Source of the DNA: Nocardioides cynanchi
Lineage (GTDB): Bacteria > Actinomycetota > Actinomycetes > Propionibacteriales > Nocardioidaceae
DNA: 64,000 bases
Direction of reading: 5' to 3'
NCBI RefSeq assembly: GCF_008761635.1
Contig: NZ_CP044344.1
Coordinates: 3,348,001 to 3,412,000 of the forward strand
This document shows positions 9,321 to 17,792 of the stretch, piece by piece. Position 1 is the first letter of the stretch; the number at the start of each line of letters is the position of its first letter. The notes beneath the pieces were generated by a model. That model was not told the origin of the DNA. It did not search any database and was given only the letters and a program-made list of their open reading frames with translations. The position numbers and the translations under genes were made by a program.

Positions 9321-10747
9321 GCGTGCCCAACGTCCTGGCGACGCGGTACGCCGCGCCCGATCTCGCGGCGATCTGGTCGCCGGAGCACAAGGTGGTGCTC
9401 GAGCGGCGCCTCTGGGTCGCGGTGCTGAAGGCCCAGCGCGACCTCGGGGTCGACGTACCCGACGGTGTCGTGGAGGCCTACGAGAAGGTCGTCGCCCAGG
9501 GTGAGCAGGGCGTCGACCTGGCCTCCATCGCCGACCGCGAGCGGGTGACCCGCCACGACGTGAAGGCGAGGATCGAGGAGTTCGCCGCGCTCGCCGGTCA
9601 CGAGCACATCCACAAGGGGATGACCAGCCGCGACCTGACCGAGAACGTCGAGCAGCTCCAGGTGCGCCAGTCGCTGGAGCTCGTGCGCGACCGCACCATC
9701 GCCGCGCTGGCCCGCCTGGCCCGGCTCGCGAGCGAGCACGAGGCGACCGTGATGGCCGGGCGTTCGCACAACGTCGCCGCCCAGGCGACCACGCTCGGCA
9801 AGCGCTTCGCCACCGTGGCCGACGAGCTGATGACCGGTCTCGAGCGGGTGGAGGAGCTGCTCGGGCGCTACCCGCTGCGCGGGATCAAGGGCCCGATGGG
9901 CACCAGCCAGGACATGCTCGACCTGCTCGGCGGCGACGAGGCGAAGCTGGCCGACCTCGAGCAGCGCGTCGCCGACCACCTCGGCTTCGCACGGGTGCTC
10001 GACAGTGTCGGCCAGGTCTACCCGCGCTCCCTCGACTTCGACGTCGTCTCCGCGCTGGTGCAGCTGGTGGCCGCGCCGTCCAACCTGGCCACCACGATCC
10101 GGCTGATGGCCGGGCTCGAGCTGGTCACCGAGGGCTTCGCCGAGGGCCAGGTCGGCTCCAGCGCGATGCCCCACAAGATGAACACCCGCTCCTGCGAGCG
10201 CGTCAACGGCCTCGCGGTGGTCCTGCGCGGCCACCTGTCGATGGTCTCCGAGCTGGCCGGCGACCAGTGGAACGAGGGCGACGTCTCCTGCTCCGTCGTA
10301 CGACGGGTGGCGCTGCCCGACGCGTTCTTCGCCACCGACGGGCTGTTCCAGACCTTCCTCACCGTGCTCGACGAGTTCGGCGCCTTCCCCGCGGTGATCC
10401 ACCGCGAGCTCGACCGCTACCTGCCGTTCCTGACCACGACCAAGGTCCTGATGGCCGCGGTCCGCGCCGGCGTCGGTCGCGAGGCCGCGCACGAGGCGAT
10501 CAAGGAGCACGCGGTGGAGGTGGCGCTGGAGATGCGCCAGGGGCGGTCCCACAACGACCTCTTCGACCGCCTCGCCGCCGACCCACGGCTCGGCCTCGAC
10601 CGCGCCGACATCGCCGCGCTGGTCCGCGAGCCGATCGAGTTCACCGGCGCCGCTCGCTCCCAGACCGCCGCCGTCGTACGCCGCGTGGAGCAGGTCGTGG
10701 CCCGCCACCCCGACGCCGCGTCGTACACCCCCGGCTCGATCCTCTAG
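9317..10747 (+). CDS. purB: Adenylosuccinate lyase
   Basis: A 476-residue fumarase/aspartase-superfamily enzyme acting twice in purine synthesis (SAICAR to AICAR, adenylosuccinate to AMP). The family signature GSSAMPHKMNTRSCERVNG is around residues 278-295, with the catalytic serine in its flexible loop. HKGMTSRDLTEN and AGRSHNVAAQATTLGKRF carry the conserved TSxD and H residues. GTG 9317 is used because MSVPNVLATRYAAPDL-type N-termini are standard; the start overlaps the upstream TGA. It ends convergently, overlapping the DUF421 gene by 4 nt. Confidence 0.97.
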   Translation: MSVPNVLATRYAAPDLAAIWSPEHKVVLERRLWVAVLKAQRDLGVDVPDGVVEAYEKVVAQGEQGVDLASIADRERVTRHDVKARIEEFAALAGHEHIHKGMTSRDLTENVEQLQVRQSLELVRDRTIAALARLARLASEHEATVMAGRSHNVAAQATTLGKRFATVADELMTGLERVEELLGRYPLRGIKGPMGTSQDMLDLLGGDEAKLADLEQRVADHLGFARVLDSVGQVYPRSLDFDVVSALVQLVAAPSNLATTIRLMAGLELVTEGFAEGQVGSSAMPHKMNTRSCERVNGLAVVLRGHLSMVSELAGDQWNEGDVSCSVVRRVALPDAFFATDGLFQTFLTVLDEFGAFPAVIHRELDRYLPFLTTTKVLMAAVRAGVGREAAHEAIKEHAVEVALEMRQGRSHNDLFDRLAADPRLGLDRADIAALVREPIEFTGAARSQTAAVVRRVEQVVARHPDAASYTPGSIL

Positions 10748-11301
10748 CCCGCGAGCAGCCGGTCGAGCTTGGCCTCGAGCCGGGCGATGTCGGCCTTCGT
10801 CGCCGACTCGAGCTCCGAGCGCAGGTCGACCACGATCGTGCCGCCCGGCTCGAGCTTGACCTGGTCGACGTCGGTGATCTTGTAGGCGTTCTGCCGCCGC
10901 AGGGCCGCCTCCATGTCGGTCTGCCGCACGCCTTCGTGGCGCAGCGCCTCGGGGATCCACTTCCCGCCGCGCGCGAGCACGGTGGTGGTGCCCTCCATGA
11001 AGGCCGCGATCTTCGCGTGCGGGCGCACGACCCGCACCAGGAACGCGTTGGCGGCGATCAGCACGGTGGCGCCGATCAGGCCGCCGAGCAGGGAGTTGTC
11101 GGGGCCGATCACGGCGTTCTGCACGACGTTCGAAAGGAGGAGCACCACGATCAGGTCGAAGGAGTTCAGCTGTGCCAGGTCGCGCTTGCCGGCGACCCGG
11201 AGCAGCACGATCAGCGCGAGGTAGACCACGACGGTCCGGATCACCTTGTCGAGCACGGAGATGTCGAGGTGCATGAGGTCGGTCCACATGCACCAGATCA
11301 T
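10744..11301 (-). CDS. DUF421 / YetF-family membrane protein
   Basis: A 185-residue protein with three hydrophobic segments at the N-terminus (about residues 20-38, 48-65 and 70-88) followed by the cytosolic YetF-type domain. It has the conserved GKRDLAQLNSFDLIVVLLLSN and a later DMEAALRRQNAYKITDVDQVKLEPGG. In Bacillus such proteins are accessory inner-membrane proteins of unclear function. Several in-frame starts exist (11301, 11289, 11274); the first is listed. It is divergent from acylphosphatase and its stop overlaps the end of purB. Confidence 0.8.
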   Translation of the reverse strand: MIWCMWTDLMHLDISVLDKVIRTVVVYLALIVLLRVAGKRDLAQLNSFDLIVVLLLSNVVQNAVIGPDNSLLGGLIGATVLIAANAFLVRVVRPHAKIAAFMEGTTTVLARGGKWIPEALRHEGVRQTDMEAALRRQNAYKITDVDQVKLEPGGTIVVDLRSELESATKADIARLEAKLDRLLAG

Positions 11302-11326
11302 CGTCGCGGTCGACCGCCGTGCTGCT

Positions 11327-11332
11327 TAGGCT
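11327..11332 (+). promoter_or_regulatory. -10 box of a leaderless promoter (acylphosphatase)
   Basis: TAGGCT, 6 nt before the ATG at 11339. Confidence 0.5.
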
Positions 11333-11338
11333 GGCCGC

Positions 11339-11611
11339 ATGGACAAGGCGGTGTCGGTGAAGGTGACCGGACGCGTCCAGGGCGTCGGCTTCCGCTGGTA
11401 CGCCGTGCAGGAGGCCGAGCGGCTCGGCGTCCGCGGCTGGGTCCGCAACGAGCCCGACGAGTCGGTGGCCGGCCACTTCGAGGGACCGGCCGACGCCGTC
11501 GACGCCCTGGTCACCTGGTGCGGCTCCGGGCCGTCGTCCGCCTCGGTCCGCCACGTGGCGGTCCGCGAGTCCCGTCCCACCGGCACGGCGGAGTTCACGG
11601 TCAGGTACTGA
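11339..11611 (+). CDS. acyP: Acylphosphatase
   Basis: A 90-residue single-domain enzyme that hydrolyses carboxyl-phosphate bonds such as acetyl phosphate and 1,3-bisphosphoglycerate. The signature VKVTGRVQGVGFRWYAVQEA (residues 8-27) carries the phosphate-binding loop and catalytic Arg. GWVRNEPDESVAGHFEG supplies the conserved Asn. The length is exactly typical. The start is preceded by TAGGCT at 6 nt without a ribosome site. It lies just upstream of purC and could contribute to its expression, though purC has its own promoter-like box. Confidence 0.95.
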   Translation: MDKAVSVKVTGRVQGVGFRWYAVQEAERLGVRGWVRNEPDESVAGHFEGPADAVDALVTWCGSGPSSASVRHVAVRESRPTGTAEFTVRY

Positions 11612-11633
11612 TCGGGTGGCGACCGCCTGTCGG

Positions 11634-11639
11634 TAGCCT
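11634..11639 (+). promoter_or_regulatory. -10 box of a leaderless promoter (purC)
   Basis: TAGCCT, 7 nt before the purC ATG at 11647; same local string (TCGGTAGCCTT) as upstream of purB. Confidence 0.5.
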
Positions 11640-11646
11640 TCGACCC

Positions 11647-12522
11647 ATGCAGTCGCCCGTCGCCCCACCGATCGAGGGTGCGACGCACCTGCACTCCGGC
11701 AAGGTCCGTGACCTCTACGAGCTGCCCGACGGCCGGCTGCTGATGGTCGCCAGCGACCGGATGTCCGCCTTCGACTTCATCCTCGAGACGACGATCCCCG
11801 ACAAGGGCGAGATCCTCACCCGGATGTCGCTGTGGTGGTTCGACCAGCTCTCCGGGCTGGTGCCGCACCACGTGCTGTCCACCGACGTCCCGGCCGAGGT
11901 CCGCGGCCGCGCGGTGATCTGCGAGCGGCTCGAGATGTACCCCGTCGAGTGCGTCGGCCGTGGCTACCTGACCGGCACCGGCCTGCTCGACTACCGGGCG
12001 ACCGGTCAGGTCTGCGGCATCAGCCTGCCCGAGGGGCTCCTGGACGGCAGCAGGCTCCCGGAGCCGATCTTCACCCCGGCGACCAAGGCCGACTTCGGCG
12101 ACCACGACGAGAACGTCTCGTACGACGCCGTCGCGGGCACCGTGGGCGACGGCGTGGCCGAGCAGCTGCGCAGCCTGACCCTGGCGGTCTACGCCCGGGC
12201 CGAGCAGATCGCCCGCGAACGAGGGATCCTCCTGGCCGACACCAAGCTGGAGTTCGGGGCGCGCCCCGACGGCACCATGGTGCTCGCCGACGAGGTGCTG
12301 ACGCCCGACTCCTCGCGCTTCTGGCCGGCCGACGACTGGCACCCCGGCCGGGCCCAGCCGTCGTACGACAAGCAGATCGTGCGCAACTGGCTGCTCTCGC
12401 CCGAGTCCGGCTGGGACCGGGCATCCGGCGCGGCGCCCCCGCCCCTGCCCGACGAGATCGTCACGCTGACGCGGTCGCGCTACCTCGAGGCCTACCAGAC
12501 CCTGACCGGCGAGACCTGGTGA
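11647..12522 (+). CDS. purC: SAICAR synthetase
   Basis: A 291-residue enzyme that condenses CAIR with aspartate using ATP. The signatures HSGKVRDLYELPDGRLLMVA, SDRMSAFDFILE (about residue 36) and IFTPATKADFGDHDENVS are clear, followed by DTKLEFG and LADEVLTPDSSRFW of the C-terminal metal/ATP site. At 291 residues it matches the actinobacterial form rather than the shorter E. coli form. The long open frame upstream is purB shadow; ATG 11647 has the TAGCCT box ahead. A small SRPBCC gene begins 4 nt after its stop. Confidence 0.97.
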   Translation: MQSPVAPPIEGATHLHSGKVRDLYELPDGRLLMVASDRMSAFDFILETTIPDKGEILTRMSLWWFDQLSGLVPHHVLSTDVPAEVRGRAVICERLEMYPVECVGRGYLTGTGLLDYRATGQVCGISLPEGLLDGSRLPEPIFTPATKADFGDHDENVSYDAVAGTVGDGVAEQLRSLTLAVYARAEQIARERGILLADTKLEFGARPDGTMVLADEVLTPDSSRFWPADDWHPGRAQPSYDKQIVRNWLLSPESGWDRASGAAPPPLPDEIVTLTRSRYLEAYQTLTGETW

Positions 12523-12526
12523 CCCG

Positions 12527-12976
12527 ATGAGCACTTTCACGGTCACCATCGACCTGCCCCATCCGCCGCCGGTGCTGTTCCGGTTCCTGGCCGAGCCGCG
12601 CAACCGGCCACGCTGGCAGAGCTCCCTGCGCACCGTCGCCGACATCGACGAGGGCGAGCCGCATCCGGGTCAGCACTGGCGCGACGTGACCAAGGTCGGC
12701 ATCCGGCCGCAGATGCAGCTCACCGAGCTGGTGCCCTACCGGTTGATCTCCGAGACCGGCCACTGGCACGGCGTGGACGGCCTGCTCAGCCTCAAGTTCC
12801 TCAAGATCCAGCAGGGCACGCGGGTCACCGCCGAGGGTCGCCTGATCGGGCGCGGTGCCTTCGCGCTCGCGGCCGCGGTCAGTGGCCGCTGGGCTCCGGA
12901 GACGATCCGCAAGGACCTGCTCCGCGCCTCGGAGGTGCTGTCGCAGGAGCCCGGCGACGGCGTGGCGCGAGGCTAG
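12527..12976 (+). CDS. SRPBCC-family polyketide-cyclase/START-like protein
   Basis: A 149-residue protein with the typical SRPBCC opening: beta strand FTVTIDLPHPPPVLFRFLAE followed by the RWQSSL helix. The rest gives alternating strands and a long C-terminal helix (ETIRKDLLRASEVLSQ). Members bind small hydrophobic ligands or act as cyclases or toxins; none of the specific subfamily motifs is recognisable, so no substrate is proposed. The gene begins 4 nt after purC and is probably translated from the same mRNA. It converges on the stress-protein gene with a 15-bp spacer. Confidence 0.7.
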   Translation: MSTFTVTIDLPHPPPVLFRFLAEPRNRPRWQSSLRTVADIDEGEPHPGQHWRDVTKVGIRPQMQLTELVPYRLISETGHWHGVDGLLSLKFLKIQQGTRVTAEGRLIGRGAFALAAAVSGRWAPETIRKDLLRASEVLSQEPGDGVARG

Positions 12977-12991
12977 GCGAAGCCTTCGGGC

Positions 12992-13522
12992 TCAGGCGAA
13001 CGGGTTGGGTCGTCCGCCGGGCAGCTGCGCGAGCAGCTCCTGGGCCTGGGCGAGCAGCTTGTGCTCGACCAGGACCTCGTAGCGGGTCGCGATCACCGCG
13101 CGCACCGAGGAGAAGTCGCGCTGGCCGCGGGTGGCGGCGTACCCGATCAGGGCCCAGACCAGGCCGAAGACCAGACCGAAGAGCACCGTCGACAGCACGG
13201 TCGCGATCGCGGTGGTGCCGCTCTTGGAGAAGATCGTGATGATCAGCCCGACGAAGAGGCCGAGCCAGACCCCCGACAGCGCGCCGCCGGCCGCGACCTT
13301 GCCCGTCGTGAGGCGGCCGGTGATCCGCTCCACGGACTTCAGGTCGGTGCCGACGATCATGCAGTTCTCGACCGGGAAGTGGTTGTCGGAGAGGAAGTCG
13401 ACGGCCTTCTGGGCGGCGGCGTAGTCGTCGTACACGGCCAGGGACTGGGGGAACTGGAGCTGCAGGAGGGCCGAGCCCTGACCCGGCTGGCCCGGTGCGC
13501 CGAACGGAGTGTTGGATGCCAT
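12992..13522 (-). CDS. General stress protein 17M-like membrane protein
   Basis: A 176-residue protein with an N-terminal YflT/GSP17M-type domain ([20 protein letters not shown], then [22 protein letters not shown]) and two central hydrophobic stretches (about residues 80-100 and 108-128) forming a membrane hairpin. The C-terminus has [20 protein letters not shown]. Homologues are common actinobacterial stress-associated membrane proteins of unknown mechanism. The first ATG (13522) follows the family start. It is divergent from purS. Confidence 0.75.
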   Translation of the reverse strand: MASNTPFGAPGQPGQGSALLQLQFPQSLAVYDDYAAAQKAVDFLSDNHFPVENCMIVGTDLKSVERITGRLTTGKVAAGGALSGVWLGLFVGLIITIFSKSGTTAIATVLSTVLFGLVFGLVWALIGYAATRGQRDFSSVRAVIATRYEVLVEHKLLAQAQELLAQLPGGRPNPFA

Positions 13523-13545
13523 GGCACCAGTGTGCCGGTAAGGGG

Positions 13546-13583
13546 TGCCGGTACGCCGTGCCAGGTCGACTCGTCCCTAGACT
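13546..13583 (+). promoter_or_regulatory. purS-purQ promoter region with a motif shared with purF
   Basis: Contains TGCCGGTACGCCGT (13546-13559), identical to 32250-32263 before purF, and a TAGACT -10-like box (13578-13583) also present before purF. Here the box-to-start distance is about 51 nt, so purS would be leadered. Confidence 0.4.
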
Positions 13584-13634
13584 TGGGTCCGACCCGCGCG
13601 CTCCGGCGCGCCGACGCTGCGAAAGGCGCGCCCC

Positions 13635-13916
13635 GTGGCCCGATACGTCGTCGACGTGATGCCCAAGCCCGAGATCCTCGACCCGCAGGGCAAGGCCGTG
13701 CTCGGCGCCCTGCCCCGGCTCGGCTTCGGGGGGGTCACCGACGTCCGGCAGGGCAAGCGGTTCGAGGTCGAGGTCGAGGGCGACGCCTCAGCCGCGGGGC
13801 TCGACGAGGTACGACGGATGGCCGAGACCCTGCTGGCCAACCCCGTGATCGAGGACTTCACGGTCCAACCCGTCGAGCCGGAGGCGACCACCGAGCAGCC
13901 GGAGCCGACCTCGTGA
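13635..13916 (+). CDS. purS: FGAM synthase subunit PurS
   Basis: A 93-residue small subunit of the three-part formylglycinamidine ribonucleotide synthase (PurSQL). It has the compact PurS fold signature: [20 protein letters not shown], then [20 protein letters not shown] and a C-terminal helix with [12 protein letters not shown]. PurS bridges PurQ and PurL to channel ammonia. The GTG start at 13635 fits the family N-terminus. The TGA overlaps the purQ GTG (GTGA at 13913-13916), showing translational coupling. Confidence 0.96.
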   Translation: MARYVVDVMPKPEILDPQGKAVLGALPRLGFGGVTDVRQGKRFEVEVEGDASAAGLDEVRRMAETLLANPVIEDFTVQPVEPEATTEQPEPTS

Positions 13917-14581
13917 AGATCGGTGTCGTCACCTTCCCCGGCTCGCTGGACGACGTCGACGCCGCGCGCGCCGTACGCCTGGCAGGAGGTGAGGCGGTCG
14001 CGCTGTGGCACGGCGACGCGGACCTGCACGGGGTCGACGCCGTGGTGCTGCCGGGTGGCTTCTCCTACGGCGACTACCTCCGGTGCGGTGCGATCTCGCG
14101 CTTCGCCCCGGTGATGTCCGAGGTCGTGACCTGGGCCGGTCGGGGCCTGCCGGTGCTGGGCATCTGCAACGGCTTCCAGATCCTCTGCGAGTCCCACCTG
14201 CTGCCCGGCGCCCTGATCCGTAACGACCACCGGACCTTCGTCTGCCGCGACCAGCGACTGCGGATCGAGAACAACCGGACGCCGTGGACGTCGTCGTACG
14301 CCGAGAACGCCGAGGTCACGATCGTGCTCAAGAACGGCGAGGGCGGCTTCGTGGCCGACGAGCCGACCCTCGCGATGCTGGAGGGCGAGGGCCGGGTGGT
14401 GGCTCGCTACCTCGGCGACAACCCCAACGGCTCGCTGCACGACATCGCCGGCATCACCAACGCGCTGGGCAACGTCGTCGGTCTGATGCCCCACCCGGAG
14501 CACGCGGTCGAGGCGCTCACCGGCGCCGGCACCGACGGGCTCGGCTTCTTCACCGGGCTCGCCGCGCTCACCGCCCGCTGA
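13913..14581 (+). CDS. purQ: FGAM synthase glutaminase subunit PurQ
   Basis: A 222-residue class I glutamine amidotransferase that supplies ammonia to PurL. The nucleophile elbow is GICNGFQIL with Cys near residue 84; the catalytic His and Glu are in [11 protein letters not shown] near residue 193. [18 protein letters not shown] and [14 protein letters not shown] are further PurQ signatures. It is coupled to purS by a GTGA overlap. The partner purL is not adjacent: it lies about 7 kb downstream. Confidence 0.97.
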   Translation: MKIGVVTFPGSLDDVDAARAVRLAGGEAVALWHGDADLHGVDAVVLPGGFSYGDYLRCGAISRFAPVMSEVVTWAGRGLPVLGICNGFQILCESHLLPGALIRNDHRTFVCRDQRLRIENNRTPWTSSYAENAEVTIVLKNGEGGFVADEPTLAMLEGEGRVVARYLGDNPNGSLHDIAGITNALGNVVGLMPHPEHAVEALTGAGTDGLGFFTGLAALTAR

Positions 14582-14591
14582 TCAGCGCGTC

Positions 14592-15938
14592 TCAGCGCGT
14601 CGCGCGGAGCCCGGAGGCCAGCGCGGCCCAGGTCGCCGGGTTCGCGACGCCGAGGGAGGGCCGGCCGACCGCCGACTGCCAGGTTCGCAGCGCCGCGTCG
14701 GTGCGGACGTCGAAGATCCCGTTGACCGGCAGCCCGAGGCCACGGGAGGCCGCGTTCAGGGTGCGCTGCAGGTCTCGGACCGCGGGGCCGGTGGAGCCGA
14801 ACTTCGCCACGGGCTGGGTCCCGGTGGCGAGCAGCGACATCCAGCTGTGCCGGTTCCACGACGGCCGCACCGGCAGCCCGTGGGCGGTCTGCCAGGCGTT
14901 GACGGCGGCGAGCGTGGCCGGGGTCCAGTGGCCGTTCAGCTTGCCGGCGTACGCCTTCTGCTCGGTGAGCAGGCACTGCAGCGCCGTGACCAGGGCCGGG
15001 TCGGAGGTGGCGCCGGTGCGTGGGTAGTCGGGCAGGTCGACCGGGACGCCGTTGCAGTGCGACTCGGGCCGCGCGGTGGGAGTGCCGAGGCTGAGGTAGT
15101 CCTTGTCCACGTTGATGGTGACCCCGCCCCACGTCTCGTTGTGCCCACCGACGTACTGCTTCATCCGGCCGCCCGGGCGCCAGCCGTCGTTGCGGATGTA
15201 GCTCGTCGAGGTGTCGGCCTTGCCGTCCCAGCGGGCGATCCAGATCTGGTCGGGCAGGTGGTACGCCGTGGGGTCGTCGATCCGGGCCTCGTCGAGCATC
15301 CAGATGCCCGAGCCCGCGGAGGAGTAGACGCCCGAGACGAAGTGCCGGGTGTGCAGCTCGCGGGTCCAGGCGCTGAGGAACGCCATCGCGGAGTCGCGGC
15401 AGCGCGTGTTGGTGGCGTCGAAGCCCTCGAGGTCGTACCACATCGTGCTGCCCGGGGCGATGCCGAGCGCCGTGGCCGCCGCGACGGTCTTGTCGGCCTC
15501 GGCGACTCCTTGCTTGCGGGCCTTGCCGTAGTGCTGGGTGGCGCCCGGGGTCGGGTCGATGGTGCGGTCGTGGCCGTAGCGAGGGAAGCGGGGGTTGCAC
15601 GACGCCTGCGGGCCGAGGGTGATCGGCAGCAGCCGCCAGCCGTTGGCCAGCTGGGTGGTGATCCAGGTGGGGGTGAGGTTGGGCTGGTTGCGGCAGGCCC
15701 GCGAACTGCCGGAGATGTAGATGCCGACCGCGAGGTAGGGCGACTGCCGCAGCCAGGTGTTCATGCTCTTCTGCGAGGGCGCCAGGCACTGGTCGAACCC
15801 GTATCCCCGGAAGTTGCCCGGGGTCACGACGTTCGCGGGCACCGACTGCGCGGACGGGACGACCGCCGTCGGCACGAGTGACGCCGTACTCGCCAAGACG
15901 GCCAGCGCCGCTGCGCCGAGCAGGGGACGCAGGAACAT
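14592..15938 (-). CDS. Secreted DUF1906 glycoside-hydrolase-like protein with two peptidoglycan-binding modules
   Basis: A 448-residue protein. Residues 1-30 form a signal peptide (FLRPLLGAAALAVLASTASL, then AVVPSAQS). Residues 42-275 resemble the Rv2525c-like DUF1906 TIM barrel (GFDQCLAPSQKSMNTWLRQS, YLAVGIYISG, MWYDLEGFD, VSGVYSS, QYVGG), a fold related to GH25 lysozymes. The C-terminal 150 residues hold two PG_binding_1 repeats, one around VTALQCLLTEQKAYAGKLNG and one around VRDLQRTLNAA, each with the WQTAHGLPV- or WQSAVG-type ending. It is likely an extracellular wall-associated hydrolase; activity is inferred. It converges with purQ. Confidence 0.85.
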   Translation of the reverse strand: MFLRPLLGAAALAVLASTASLVPTAVVPSAQSVPANVVTPGNFRGYGFDQCLAPSQKSMNTWLRQSPYLAVGIYISGSSRACRNQPNLTPTWITTQLANGWRLLPITLGPQASCNPRFPRYGHDRTIDPTPGATQHYGKARKQGVAEADKTVAAATALGIAPGSTMWYDLEGFDATNTRCRDSAMAFLSAWTRELHTRHFVSGVYSSAGSGIWMLDEARIDDPTAYHLPDQIWIARWDGKADTSTSYIRNDGWRPGGRMKQYVGGHNETWGGVTINVDKDYLSLGTPTARPESHCNGVPVDLPDYPRTGATSDPALVTALQCLLTEQKAYAGKLNGHWTPATLAAVNAWQTAHGLPVRPSWNRHSWMSLLATGTQPVAKFGSTGPAVRDLQRTLNAASRGLGLPVNGIFDVRTDAALRTWQSAVGRPSLGVANPATWAALASGLRATR

Positions 15939-16202
15939 GTGGTCACTCCAGGATCGGTGGTCGGGGACCCCGTGGGCGGGGGCTCGGCCAGTGATCTGGG
16001 CCCACGGGGACCCGACACCTTAAACACACGAGTCACACCCGTCACAGTGGTTCGGGAGAACTACAGGGCTGTAGTTCGCGGCGGCGGGTCAACCCGGATG
16101 CGCTGGCGGTTTCGGACGTCAACGTCCGACACCTCACGTTCCCGGCCGACGTATCGACCGGGAACGTCAGGTGTCACCGGTGAACCGGTGAAGACTTCGT
16201 CC
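15939..16202. other. Intergenic spacer with promoter side and terminator side
   Basis: A 264-bp stretch without a gene between two minus-strand genes. The low end (15939-16060) would hold the promoter of the secreted DUF1906 protein; it contains a stretch of relatively AT-rich sequence (16018-16060) but no clear boxes. The high end holds three adjacent palindromes that probably end the MFS transcript. Confidence 0.4.
16113..16191. terminator. Three consecutive hairpins after the MFS gene
   Basis: First palindrome: 16113-16128 (7-bp arms, CGGACGT / ACGTCCG). Second: arms 16129-16144 and 16159-16174, 15 of 16 bp paired. Third: 16174-16191, TCACCGGT-GA-ACCGGTGA, perfect. They lie 12 nt or more beyond the MFS stop on the minus strand. 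No T-run is visible, so termination is inferred from position. Confidence 0.5.
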
Positions 16203-17678
16203 TCACGCGACCTCGGCGAGCTCCGGCTCGAGGTCGAGCACGACCGGCTCCGGCGCCCGCCGGTCGCGGAGGAGCAGCGTGGCGACGAGGAGCGCGGCCA
16301 GTGAGAAGGCGGCTGAGGTGAGGAACGCCGGCTCGACGCCCGGCACGAACTGGCCGGGTACGGCGCCGGTCGCGTAGACCGACACGATCGCGGCGACGCC
16401 CACCGCACCGCCGAGCTGCTGGGTGGTCTGCAGCAGGCCGGACGCGGAGCCGGCGTGCTCGGGCTCCACGCCACCGAGGACGGTGGCGGTGATCGGCATG
16501 AAGATGAAGCCGGTCGAGAGACCCGCGATCAGCACCGGCCCGAAGACCGATCCCCAGTACGTCGACGAGGTGCCGAGCTGGCTGAGCCAGAGGTAGCCGA
16601 CGACCAGCGCCGCGGAGCCGATCATCACCATGGTCCGGGCCCCGAGGACCGAGAGCAGGCGCGGAGTGACCCGGGACATCGCGAACACGCCGAGGCTGAA
16701 GGGCAGGAACGCCGCGCCGGTCTCGAACGGCCCGAAGCCGAGCACCCGCTCGTCGTACTGCACGACCAGGAAGAACATCGAGAAGTTCGCCCCGATCACC
16801 AGCGCCATCACCATCAGGGCGCCGACCCGGCGCCGGTTGCGGACCAGGTGCGGCTGCACGAGCGGGTGCGGGTGCCGCACCTCGGTGCGGGCGAGCACGA
16901 GCAGGAGCAGGAGGCCGACCACGAAGCCGGCGATGGTGCGCACCGACAGCCAGCCGTGCTCGGGGGTGCCGATCAGCGACCAGACGATCGCGACCGCGCC
17001 GAGCGTGGCGGTGAGGGCTCCGACGATGTCGAAGCGGCCCTCCCGGCGCGGCGTCTCGGTGACGAAGCGTCGGGCGGAGACGAGGACGGCGATCCCGATC
17101 GGCACGTTGATGAACAGCGTCCAGCGCCACGAGCCGAGGTCGGTGACGACGCCACCGAGCAGCAGCCCGATGGACGCGCCGGCCGACGACACCGCACCGA
17201 AGAGGGCCAGGGCCCGGTTGCGAGCCGCTTCGTCCGGGGCGCTCGTGGTGAGCAGGGCGAGCACGCTGGGTGCCGCCATCGCCGCGCCGGCGCCCTGGAG
17301 CGCCCGGGCCAGCACCAGCTGGGTCGGGGTCTGGGCCAGTCCTCCGAGGAGGGAGAAGAGCGTGAACATGCTCAGGCCGATCTCGAACATCCGGAGCCGG
17401 CCGCGGACGTCACCGAGCCGCCCGCCGAGCAGGAGCAGGCCGCCGAAGGCGAGCGTGTAGGCGTTGAGCACCCACGAGAGCGACGCCGGGCCGAAGCCGA
17501 GGTCGGTGTCGATCCGGGGGAGGGCGACGTTCACGACGGTGGCGTCCAGCACGAGCATCAGCTGGGCCACCAGGACGATCGCCACCCCGGTCGCGACGCG
17601 GCCGGCGTTCGGCGGAAGGTCCGTGGGGAGGTCGTGGGTGGTACGGGTCGTGAGAGCTGTCTGCTGGGAAGAAGACAC
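16203..17678 (-). CDS. DHA2-family MFS drug-efflux transporter
   Basis: A 491-residue membrane protein with 14 predicted hydrophobic segments, the EmrB/QacA drug:proton antiporter layout. Motif D1-like LDATVVNVALPRIDTDLG is in TM1, motif A GGRLGDVRGRLRMFEIG follows TM2, and motif C-like GLLLGGVVTDLGSWRWTLFINVPIG lies in TM5-6. GTG 17678 is chosen because upstream frame extension is regulator shadow. It is divergent from a TetR gene and has a TTGCCA-N17-TATATT promoter whose spacer is filled by an inverted repeat, so TetR repression is very likely. Substrate unknown. Confidence 0.92.
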   Translation of the reverse strand: MSSSQQTALTTRTTHDLPTDLPPNAGRVATGVAIVLVAQLMLVLDATVVNVALPRIDTDLGFGPASLSWVLNAYTLAFGGLLLLGGRLGDVRGRLRMFEIGLSMFTLFSLLGGLAQTPTQLVLARALQGAGAAMAAPSVLALLTTSAPDEAARNRALALFGAVSSAGASIGLLLGGVVTDLGSWRWTLFINVPIGIAVLVSARRFVTETPRREGRFDIVGALTATLGAVAIVWSLIGTPEHGWLSVRTIAGFVVGLLLLLVLARTEVRHPHPLVQPHLVRNRRRVGALMVMALVIGANFSMFFLVVQYDERVLGFGPFETGAAFLPFSLGVFAMSRVTPRLLSVLGARTMVMIGSAALVVGYLWLSQLGTSSTYWGSVFGPVLIAGLSTGFIFMPITATVLGGVEPEHAGSASGLLQTTQQLGGAVGVAAIVSVYATGAVPGQFVPGVEPAFLTSAAFSLAALLVATLLLRDRRAPEPVVLDLEPELAEVA

Positions 17679-17726
17679 GGGATGGATCCTGTTCTGGTCC
17701 CGAGGGCGGGGCCGAGGTACTCTTAG

Positions 17727-17741
17727 CGGAGAAGTTCTCCG
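17727..17741. promoter_or_regulatory. TetR operator half 1
   Basis: Perfect palindrome CGGAGAA-G-TTCTCCG in the MFS-tetR spacer, centred 31 bp from the second operator. It lies just downstream of the predicted MFS transcription start. Confidence 0.65.
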
Positions 17742-17751
17742 GTTGGAGACC

Positions 17752-17780
17752 AATATACGGAGACACTCTCCGTTTGGCAA
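17752..17780 (-). promoter_or_regulatory. MFS promoter with embedded TetR operator half 2
   Basis: On the minus strand: -35 TTGCCA (17780-17775), 17-nt spacer, -10 TATATT (17757-17752). The spacer carries the perfect palindrome ACGGAGA-CAC-TCTCCGT (17757-17773), so a bound repressor would block RNA polymerase directly. Confidence 0.7.
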
Positions 17781-17792
17781 GTGAGGTGGAGC

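Noticed and set aside
9002..11668. An 888-codon minus-strand open frame across purB
   Set aside because: Antisense shadow of purB; the real minus-strand gene here is the shorter DUF421 gene in another frame.
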